The position numbers were made by a program, and so were the translations under genes. DNA of 64,000 nucleotides, taken from Acidobacteriota bacterium. Lineage in GTDB: Bacteria; Acidobacteriota; Thermoanaerobaculia; Multivoradales; Multivoraceae. Below are positions 10,201 through 17,801 of the stretch, piece by piece. Numbering within the stretch: position 1 is the first letter of the stretch; every line of letters begins with the position of its first letter. The notes under the pieces were generated by a model. That model was not told the DNA's origin. It made no database searches and worked only from the letters and a program-made list of their open reading frames with translations. The stretch is from the NCBI GenBank assembly GCA_029263415.1, contig JAJCXN010000054.1, positions 62,001 to 126,000 of the forward strand, read 5' to 3'.

Positions 10201-10998
10201 CTAGGATACTGAGAACGTCACGGTCAGGTTGAAATAGACCGGGATCGGTTTGCCGTTGAGCGTGGCTGGCCTGAACTTCCACTGCAGCACGGCGTCGATG
10301 GCCGCCTCAGAGAGACCCATTGGCAGGCCCTTCAAGATTTTGGCGTCGACGACATTGCCCTGTGCGTCGATGGTCGATTGGATGATCACAGTTCCGTGGA
10401 TACGGGTCTTGCGCGCGATCTCGGTGTAGCGCGGCGCAGGGTAGACCAGCTTTTCAGGCTTCTCGACATCAGCAGTGACGAAACGGGGCCCAGTGTCGGG
10501 CTCCGGTGGAGCCAGTGGAATATCGATGTCGATGGCATCGATGGGCAGGTCGTCGAACTGTTCGGGCGCGAGAATCCTGACAGGTTCAGGGTCATGGGGG
10601 GTTTGGTCAGGAACGGGCACGATACGGGTCTTGGCCTTGGGGATGATCGGTTGCGGCTCAGGGGGAGGCGGCTCGAAGGTTACGGTCTCTACCACGAACA
10701 GCTTCTTTGCTTCAGGTTCGGTTGGTGGGTCGCTAGTGAACGAAGGAAAAGTGATCGCGAACAGGCCGAGATGGAAGAGGCCCGCCACCACGATCGAGCG
10801 CCGGAACGTTCGCCTATCGTTGGCCTCGTCCTCGGCGAACTCCTCGAGACGGTGCTCGGTTGCGGAGAGGGTGACCGTGGCTGTATCGCCTGCAGCAGTC
10901 TGGGCTGTAGCGTTTTGGCCTGCAGCGGTCTCGGATGCCGAGATGCCAGATCTTGAGGACTGTGTGGACGCACTGGTGCCCTGGGAGGTCGTTGCCAT
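10201..10998 (-). CDS. energy transducer TonB family protein
   Basis: Single TM helix, Pro-rich linker, C-terminal YPAPRYTEIARKTRIHGTVIIQSTIDAQGNVVDAKILKGLPMGLSEAAIDAVLQWKFRPATLNGKPIPVYFNLTVTF. Confidence 0.9.
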   Translation of the reverse strand: MATTSQGTSASTQSSRSGISASETAAGQNATAQTAAGDTATVTLSATEHRLEEFAEDEANDRRTFRRSIVVAGLFHLGLFAITFPSFTSDPPTEPEAKKLFVVETVTFEPPPPEPQPIIPKAKTRIVPVPDQTPHDPEPVRILAPEQFDDLPIDAIDIDIPLAPPEPDTGPRFVTADVEKPEKLVYPAPRYTEIARKTRIHGTVIIQSTIDAQGNVVDAKILKGLPMGLSEAAIDAVLQWKFRPATLNGKPIPVYFNLTVTFSVS

Positions 10999-11159
10999 GA
11001 GAGGGAACTCCTATTGACCGGTCGATGCTGGTGAATCATCGACCTCTAGGGTTGCGCCGTCTGATGTCGACGTCAGCCCCTAACGAGGCTGGCCGCCGGT
11101 TGCCCTATTAGAGAGTACAAGTCCGGCCGAAGTTCCCGCAACGAGAAAGCGTCTCGGTC

Positions 11160-11375
11160 TCAGCCGTCCTCCGTGGTCGGCCCTAGGGTCTTTTGGGCAG
11201 CTGCCTCAAAGCCCTCCAGCCGTAGGGTGCAGCTCGGGCAACGTACGGCGCGGTAGGCGATCTGCGCGCGGCTGTATGGGCACTTCTTGTGGGCGGACTT
11301 GTCGCCCGGCAGCCCACGGTGAACCCAGCAGCCAGATCGACAAAGTTGCCGCGCAGGACGAGTTCTGGAATTCAC
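11160..11375 (-). CDS. possible small Cys-containing (zinc-ribbon-like) protein
   Basis: 71-aa ORF with C.SGC, KKCPY and CPSC: ...LCRSGCWVHRGLPGDKSAHKKCPYSRAQIAYRAVRCPSCTLRLEGFEAAAQKTLG; otherwise empty intergenic region. Confidence 0.35.
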   Translation of the reverse strand: MNSRTRPARQLCRSGCWVHRGLPGDKSAHKKCPYSRAQIAYRAVRCPSCTLRLEGFEAAAQKTLGPTTEDG

Positions 11376-11427
11376 CCAGCGTGTCTGAAATCCACTCGAT
11401 TCGTTTCCTTGCTAGAGGGCGGGTCGC

Positions 11428-12567
11428 CTAGAAGCCTTGCGCCTTTGCGAAGCGGTTACGCTGGTAGCTCGCGTCTCCAAAGGTGAGCTCGCAAACCCTC
11501 GCGCGCTTCATGAACAAACCGATGTCGTATTCATCGGTCATGCCCACACCACCATGCATCTGCAGCGCCTCGTTGGTCACCAGGATGACGGTGTCGGAGC
11601 AGCGCGCCTTGGCGTTGGCCACCTGAGCGATGCGGTTGCTGACATCACCATCTTCATCGAGCGTGCGCGCCGCACCCATCACTACCGACTTGCAAAGTTC
11701 GATCTCGACGAACATTTCTGCAGCCCGGTGTTGCAGCGCCTGGAAAGTGCCGATCTTGGCGCCGAACTGCTCGCGGGTCTTGAGGTACTCGATGGTGCGC
11801 TCGAAGGCCTCACGGACCATGCCGAGCATTTCGCCGCACAGGGCCACGGTGGCTCGATCGATTGCTTCGCTCAGGGCTGGTCCGCCGCCGTCGACTCCTC
11901 CTAGCAGTTCGCCGGGCGCTCCTGCGAGCACGAGGGTAGAGGCGTTGCGACTATCGACCCGCGCTTGATGGGTGCAGGTTGCGCCGTTGGCGCCCGCGGC
12001 AACGATGAACAACGAGATGCCGTCCTCGTCGCGATCGCCGCCGGAGGTTCGCGCCGCGACTACCCAGCCGTTGGCATCGTAGCCGTCGATCACATGGGCC
12101 TTGGTCCCGGTCAGGCGCCAGCCACCGTCCACTTGCTCGGCGGTGGTGGTGCAGTGGGCGGGATCAAACCGCGTTGCCTGCTCTTGGTGCGCAACGGCTA
12201 GTCGTTTCTGGCCTTCGATGGTGGGTTGCAACCAGGCTTGCTTTTGCTCAGTAGTTCCCAGTGCTTCGATCAGGCTGCCAGCAAAGATAACCGCGGAGAT
12301 GAACGGCTCTGGGGCGAGCGCTTCGCCCATCGATTCGCTGATGAGCACAGCTTCGGCCATGCCCATGCCGAGACCGCCGAGGTCTTCAGCGAACGGAATG
12401 CCAGTCCAACCGAGATCGGCCATTTCGCTCCAAACGGCAGGTGAGTAGCCGAGCTCGCTCTTGTCGTTGCGCAACTGGCGCTGGCGGTCAACCGGGTCGT
12501 GCTTGTTGGCGAAATCGCTCGCGGTCTTCGCGAGCATGGCTTGGGCGGGATCGAGGATGAGTTTCAT
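11428..12567 (-). CDS. acyl-CoA dehydrogenase family protein (second of adjacent pair)
   Basis: Start MKLILDPAQAMLAKTASDF at 12567; ACAD fold motifs GGLGMGMAEAVLISESMGEALAPEPF, LKTREQFGAKIGTFQALQHRAAEMFVEIE, MHGGVGMTDEYDI. Confidence 0.9.
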   Translation of the reverse strand: MKLILDPAQAMLAKTASDFANKHDPVDRQRQLRNDKSELGYSPAVWSEMADLGWTGIPFAEDLGGLGMGMAEAVLISESMGEALAPEPFISAVIFAGSLIEALGTTEQKQAWLQPTIEGQKRLAVAHQEQATRFDPAHCTTTAEQVDGGWRLTGTKAHVIDGYDANGWVVAARTSGGDRDEDGISLFIVAAGANGATCTHQARVDSRNASTLVLAGAPGELLGGVDGGGPALSEAIDRATVALCGEMLGMVREAFERTIEYLKTREQFGAKIGTFQALQHRAAEMFVEIELCKSVVMGAARTLDEDGDVSNRIAQVANAKARCSDTVILVTNEALQMHGGVGMTDEYDIGLFMKRARVCELTFGDASYQRNRFAKAQGF

Positions 12568-12598
12568 AGAACTTTGACTCCGAGTAGTGCGCAGTGTC

Positions 12599-13780
12599 TT
12601 AGCCGGGGAGGCCGAGGACACGCTTGGAGATGATGTTGAGTTGCACTTCGGAGGTGCCGCCTTCGATGCTGTTGCCGCGAGACCTGAGCCAAGCACGGGT
12701 TTGCACCAGTTCGTCAGTGGAGTAGCCGTCTCCTTCCCAGCCCAAACCTTGCTGCTCGCGGATCGAGAGCATCAGCTGCTCCCGCCGCATGTTGAGTTCG
12801 GTCCCGTAGTACTTGAACATTGAGCTCTCGGGCCCCGGCTGCTTGCCACTCTTGACCGCGTCCGCGTTGCGTTGCACGGTTAATCCAAAGGACAGTGCAT
12901 CCATCTCCATTTGCGCGATCTCGTCTCGCAAGATGGGATCCGCGAGGCTGCCGTCGTCGTTGCGACCGAGGTATTCAGCGCCCAGGTCGGGCAGCGATGT
13001 CCGAGCGGCAGCCATACCGCCGATCATGTTGCGCTCGAAGGTGAGCAGCGCTTTGGCGACCGTCCAACCGCCGTTGATCTCGCCGATAACGTTGCTGACC
13101 TTGGCGCGCGCATTTCGAAAGAAGGTCTCGCAGAATGGAGACGCTCCACTGACCAAGAGGATTGGCCTGACCTCCACGCCGTCTTGATCCATGTCGACCA
13201 AGATGAAGGTGATGCCCGCCTGCTTCTTGCCCGAGGTCTCGGTGCGGGTGAGCATAAAAATGCAGTCCGCGTGGTCAGCGCCCGAAGTCCAGATTTTCTG
13301 ACCGTTGATGACGAACTCGTCGCCGTCTCGCACCGCGGCGCTAGCTAGAGACGCGAGGTCCGAACCCGCGTTGGGCTCGGAGTAACCCTGGCACCATCGG
13401 ATCTTGCCGCCGGTGATGTTGGGGAGGTGCTCTTGCTTTTGTTGGTCAGTGCCGTACTGAAGCAAGGTCGGCCCGATCATGCTGAGGCCGAAGCCGGTGA
13501 GGCCCGGGGGCAACTCGAGGTCCATCAGCTCTTGGTCGAGCACCGAGGCTTCCTCGCGTGAGAGTCCGCCGCCGCCATATTCGGTTGGCCAGGTGGGCGC
13601 GGTGAATCCTTTGGCCGCCATTAGGTCCAGCCAGTCGGCGCACTCCGGGTACTTGTAGTTGGGGTTGCGACCACCCCAAGGCACCGCCTCCGGGTCGTTG
13701 CGCTTGCCGCGCAAAGCGTCGGGTGCGTTGGCTTCTAGCCAGCTTCTAGTTTCACTGCGGAAGGTCTCGAGATCTGACAT
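12599..13780 (-). CDS. acyl-CoA dehydrogenase family protein (first of adjacent pair)
   Basis: Start MSDLETFRSETRSW at 13780; WCQGYSEPNAGSDLASL, INGQKIWTSGADHADCIFMLTRT, EGGTSEVQLNIISKRVLGLP. Confidence 0.92.
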   Translation of the reverse strand: MSDLETFRSETRSWLEANAPDALRGKRNDPEAVPWGGRNPNYKYPECADWLDLMAAKGFTAPTWPTEYGGGGLSREEASVLDQELMDLELPPGLTGFGLSMIGPTLLQYGTDQQKQEHLPNITGGKIRWCQGYSEPNAGSDLASLASAAVRDGDEFVINGQKIWTSGADHADCIFMLTRTETSGKKQAGITFILVDMDQDGVEVRPILLVSGASPFCETFFRNARAKVSNVIGEINGGWTVAKALLTFERNMIGGMAAARTSLPDLGAEYLGRNDDGSLADPILRDEIAQMEMDALSFGLTVQRNADAVKSGKQPGPESSMFKYYGTELNMRREQLMLSIREQQGLGWEGDGYSTDELVQTRAWLRSRGNSIEGGTSEVQLNIISKRVLGLPG

Positions 13781-13915
13781 TCGGGGGATTTCCTGCTCGC
13801 TAAGTTGGCGGGTGGTGGTCAAAGGACGTAGAAGAGCGGAGGGTAGCAAATGTGTTCCTTCCGATCTCGACCTTGCTATGAGCGAAGCTCAGATCTACTG
13901 ACTGGGAAGTGGGCC

Positions 13916-15511
13916 CTAGATGATGGGTAGCCGGTAGACCGCAGCCTCTCGGCCGTTCCTGACCACCAGACGGTCGCCCGCGATCGCGAAGTTGTTCCAG
14001 GTTTGACCCTCGATTGCCTGGAAGTGCCCGAGCACGTTGTCTCTGCGATTGGGCGTAGCTTCGATGAAAAAGACTTCACCTTCTTCTGAGAGCACGACTA
14101 ACAGAGTGTCGACCTGCAGCATCTGACCATGGCCGTAGCGGCCGTGCTTCCAAACGCGCTCGCCGGTTTCGAGATCAACGCACTCAAGGACCCCTTCAGA
14201 TAGGCCGTAGAGGTGGCCCTCATGAACCGTGACGTTGCTGAACTTGGTGCGCAAGACACGGGAACTCTCCCAGACCGGTGTTGCCGAAAAGGTGCCGCCC
14301 TCTCGGCTGCTGAGCTGGTAGAGGCCAGCACCATGACCGTATCCGCGCGAGACAAAGACCCGGTCTGGTGCGATCGGCACCACCTGCGAACTGCTGGTGT
14401 CGGCGTTGGTCCTGCCCGGCCAGGGGATGGCCCAGAGTTCGCGACCATCGGTGAGGTCGTAACCATTGACAAAGCCCTCGTTGACGATCAATGCCTGTTG
14501 GACACCTCTTAGGGTCGCAACGTTGGGCGACGAGCCGCTGATCTGATTGCTGCCGCCTTGCCAAACGGTTTCGCCGCTGTTCTTGTTGAACGCGGCGAGC
14601 GAAACAAACGCGCCGTCGGCTCCGCCGACTGGAGCCAGCAGCAGGTCCGCATGAACGAACGGGGAGTTCGGCCGTCCGTAGCCCAGTAGGCTACGTTCTT
14701 GTTCGATCGAAAAGCTGGCTTCCTCCCGCAGGTTGCGCTCCCACACCTGCTTGCCGGTGGATCCATCGAGCGCGACCAGTCGGCCCGAGTTGCCCATCAC
14801 GTAAACCCGACCGTCATCAATGATCGGTGTGCTGCGTGGTCCGTCTGAGGCGACCACGCTAGCGAAGGTCTCGCTGTCGATCTTGGTTGCCCACGCGATC
14901 TTGCCGGTATCGACCTCGTAGAGCGTTGCCCACTCGCCGTCCTCGCGCTGCTCGAGTGTCGAGGCATAGCCGTTGACCACTGCGAAGCCACCGAGACCTG
15001 CGCCAATGGGCTGCCGCCACAGGAGTTCGGGCGGCTCGCCTAGACGTTCGATGTCTAGCCTGATTCCTGGCACCTTGAGGTCGCGATTGGTTCCCAAGAA
15101 CCCACCAAAGTCATAGTCACTAGTGGTTTCGAGGTCGACCGCGCGGGTTCCGCTTTGAGGCGCTTCGAGGCCACGCCAAGAGCTTCCGCCAAAGCGTGGT
15201 TCGAACGTGGGTAGCAGTGCGCCGGTGACGCTGGCAAGGCGGAAGAAGGTGAAGAACAAGGCAACCGCGCTCACGATCGCCACCGTGCCCTTAAGACGAG
15301 TGCGCCGATCCCAGCTGCTGCCGAAGGCGAACCAGATCACACAAACCAGGAAGGCCAGCAGCGCGAGAATCTGCTGCAGGGTGTTCGACATACCGGGATC
15401 GTTGAGGATCTCGACGAAGAAGAGAGCGATGATCGCGGCAGCAATGATGGTCAAGAAGAACTTGAGCCACTTTGGAAGGGTCGGACGGCGAGGCGAGCGT
15501 TGGTTGTTCAC
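13916..15511 (-). CDS. PQQ-binding-like beta-propeller repeat protein with N-terminal TM helices
   Basis: Repeated blades e.g. GRVYVMGNSGRLVALDGSTGKQVWERNL, LYEVDTGKIAWATKI; several N-terminal hydrophobic helices. Confidence 0.85.
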   Translation of the reverse strand: MNNQRSPRRPTLPKWLKFFLTIIAAAIIALFFVEILNDPGMSNTLQQILALLAFLVCVIWFAFGSSWDRRTRLKGTVAIVSAVALFFTFFRLASVTGALLPTFEPRFGGSSWRGLEAPQSGTRAVDLETTSDYDFGGFLGTNRDLKVPGIRLDIERLGEPPELLWRQPIGAGLGGFAVVNGYASTLEQREDGEWATLYEVDTGKIAWATKIDSETFASVVASDGPRSTPIIDDGRVYVMGNSGRLVALDGSTGKQVWERNLREEASFSIEQERSLLGYGRPNSPFVHADLLLAPVGGADGAFVSLAAFNKNSGETVWQGGSNQISGSSPNVATLRGVQQALIVNEGFVNGYDLTDGRELWAIPWPGRTNADTSSSQVVPIAPDRVFVSRGYGHGAGLYQLSSREGGTFSATPVWESSRVLRTKFSNVTVHEGHLYGLSEGVLECVDLETGERVWKHGRYGHGQMLQVDTLLVVLSEEGEVFFIEATPNRRDNVLGHFQAIEGQTWNNFAIAGDRLVVRNGREAAVYRLPII

Positions 15512-15532
15512 CGAGCTATCTTAGTAGTCCGC

Positions 15533-15596
15533 GTAGGAGCTTGTGCATTTCCTTGCCCATAACGCCAGAGCGACCGGCGATGCCGGCCGCTCCTAG
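15533..15596. repeat. REP-like palindromic element candidate
   Basis: GTAGGAGC ... GCTCCTAG inverted ends enclosing GAGCGACCGGC-gat-GCCGGCCGCTC (one mismatch), in intergenic DNA; resembles GTAGGAGCG-type REP sequences. Confidence 0.4.
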
Positions 15597-15614
15597 ATTG
15601 CGATGTAAGAGGCT

Positions 15615-16016
15615 CTAGGAAGAGGACGAACTCCAAGCACTAACATCTCCGGATTCGAAGCCGTCGGTGAAGATGCCAAGGAAGACCGTCCAGCCGATGG
15701 CTTGAAATGCTCCGTGAGCAATGTCTGCGTCGTCGGTCAGACTTGAGGTGATCGCCGGTTCCATGGGCAGGCTAGGAAACGCGTCTGGAGTCCAGTGAGA
15801 AACCGTCAGCCAGGCTGGAGCGGATTGGGGGCGTTCTTACAGACAAAACCTCCGTTCCGGTGTTGGAGGTGTAGAGATCTGGGACTTCGTGGAGAAAGTG
15901 CCCAAGGCGTCATTGACGAAGTACGCAAAGCCCGGTTCATGTCCGAACGCGTGGAGCAAGACGGCATGAAGGGCGACCTCGGAGTCTTCGTTGTGGTTTG
16001 AAGCCGCCCCGTTTGG
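15615..16016 (-). pseudogene. decayed secreted metalloprotease with C-terminal DGFESG tail
   Basis: Hand translation in one frame: ASNHNEDSEVALHAVLLHAFGHEPGFAYFVNDALGTF...(TAA 15837-15839)...VSHWTPDAFPSLPMEPAITSSLTDDADIAHGAFQAIGWTVFLGIFTDGFESGDVSAWSSSS*; HAFGH replaces HExGH; in-frame TAG also at 16017-16019. Confidence 0.65.
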
Positions 16017-16084
16017 CTATGGTCTCGGGTAAGTCGAAGTGAGAGTCGGAAGGGTCTCTTTGCGCAAGCGACTCTGGCACGGCG

Positions 16085-17683
16085 TTAGTTCGATGACTGA
16101 CCCACGATCGGCTTGCCTGGGTACACATTGGGAACGGAAGCGCCTTCTCGGACCACCACGACGCCGTCTACCGCCACGGTCAAGATACCTGTGGAGAAAG
16201 AGAGATCTCCCTTGAAGGTGGCCGTGTCGATCACTGTTTCAGGATCGAACAAGACGAGGTCAGCATCCGCCCCAGGTTGAATGCGACCCTTGCGCGCCAT
16301 CTGAGGAGCGATTGTCTCGAGGCGCAGGGCGGGTAGGAGAGTCATCTTCTTAATGGCAGTTGGCAGGTCGAGCACTGAGCGCTCACGCACATAATGCCCG
16401 AGAACCCTGGAGAACGTGCCGGCTGAACGCGGGTGGGCTCCGGGTGCATACGGCATTCCATCGGAGGCAACGATCACCCAGTCATTGGCAATCGCCTGGT
16501 CAACCCACGCGTCTTGCATGACGTGCAGGATGACGGTGCCGCCCTGCTTGCGATAGCGATCGAAGGTGTCTTTGTTCAAGCGCTCGCCGGTTTCCTCCCA
16601 TTGAATTGCGTCGTACGACACGCCGAGTCGTTCCTGCCATCCATCATCGAAAATTGAGGACTGGATGCTGGTGGAGCCAGCGGTGTAGGGGTAGGCCTCG
16701 GTGGTGACGTCGACTCCCCGGTTCTGCGCACCTTGAACCATCTCGAGCACCGTCGCAATGTTGCCCAACGACATGCTATTCACGTGCACGATGTGCAGTG
16801 GTGCTCCCGTTGCAGCAGCATTGGCGATCACTTCTTGCATTGCGTCTAAGGTCATCGAACGGACGTGTGTGTAGATCGGTGCTTGAGCTTGCGCTGCGAT
16901 CCGGAAGACCTCGAACACTTCTTCGTGGGTGGCACCTGGGTAGTACTGGTGCGCAAGCCCGATGCCGAGGCCGCCTTGCTCGAGACCGGCTTGAATCTCG
17001 GTACGTAGAGTGTCGTAGCCGGACGCCTGGATGGCGCTGTAGAAGGAGTGAGAGATCACCTCTTGGGTTGCGCGCAGTGGTTCTTCAGCAGCGCTCGAGG
17101 CGGCAAAGTCGGTGCGCAACTGAGCGAGATCGTCGGAGCTGCTCTGCGGCACTGCTCGCAGAGCTCCGTGCGAGACGGAAGCACCAAAGTGAATGCGCGA
17201 CTTTCCTTGCCGCGAATTCAGGAACGCTCCCACATCGGGATAGCCCCATTCGAGTTCGAGAGCGGTGGTGACGCCGTCGCGGGCTTGGTATTCGTGCGCG
17301 GTTTCGCTTTGCCCATGAGCATGAAGATCGATGAATCCGGGCGCGAGCACCAGGCCAGCTGCGTCGATCAATTCGCCGCCGTCGCCGAGGTGCTCCGCCA
17401 GCGGCTGCTCGCTGACCGCAATGATCACACCGTCGCGAACACCGACACTGCGGATAGCGTCGAGGCCGGTCTCCGGGTCGATCACCCGGGCGCCTTCGAA
17501 CACGAGATTCAACGGGCCTGAATCCAAGGATGCGAGAGCGAGGTTGTTTGTTGGTTCGTCGCTCGCTGGCTGAGGACTGCAGGCGGTCATGGCCAATAGC
17601 ACTGCAACAAGGATCGGGCCAGCGCTGCGCGACTTCTGGCGCTTGTGTTTCTTGAGTCCGAGGTGGGTGTTGGTCTGAGGCAT
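16085..17683 (-). CDS. amidohydrolase family protein, D-aminoacylase/N-acyl-D-glutamate deacylase-like lipoprotein
   Basis: Lipobox-like MTACSPQ; VLAPGFIDLHAHGQS; D-aminoacylase-like IHFGASVSHGALR; VASDGMPYAPGAHPRSAGTFSRVLGHYVRE; C-terminal RKGRIQPGADADLVLFDPETV. Confidence 0.88.
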   Translation of the reverse strand: MPQTNTHLGLKKHKRQKSRSAGPILVAVLLAMTACSPQPASDEPTNNLALASLDSGPLNLVFEGARVIDPETGLDAIRSVGVRDGVIIAVSEQPLAEHLGDGGELIDAAGLVLAPGFIDLHAHGQSETAHEYQARDGVTTALELEWGYPDVGAFLNSRQGKSRIHFGASVSHGALRAVPQSSSDDLAQLRTDFAASSAAEEPLRATQEVISHSFYSAIQASGYDTLRTEIQAGLEQGGLGIGLAHQYYPGATHEEVFEVFRIAAQAQAPIYTHVRSMTLDAMQEVIANAAATGAPLHIVHVNSMSLGNIATVLEMVQGAQNRGVDVTTEAYPYTAGSTSIQSSIFDDGWQERLGVSYDAIQWEETGERLNKDTFDRYRKQGGTVILHVMQDAWVDQAIANDWVIVASDGMPYAPGAHPRSAGTFSRVLGHYVRERSVLDLPTAIKKMTLLPALRLETIAPQMARKGRIQPGADADLVLFDPETVIDTATFKGDLSFSTGILTVAVDGVVVVREGASVPNVYPGKPIVGQSSN

Positions 17684-17801
17684 TGGGAGTAGCGCTCCTG
17701 GTGGGCTCGGTGGAGGATTGGAAGATTCGACGATTTGGTGCTGTTGCAAGTGTAGCGAGTCGACGCTACACAGTTGCTCGACCAGTCGTTAAGATTGATA
17801 G

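Noticed and set aside
15795-16001. 68-aa + strand ORF
   Set aside because: Antisense to the metalloprotease pseudogene, which explains the sequence better.
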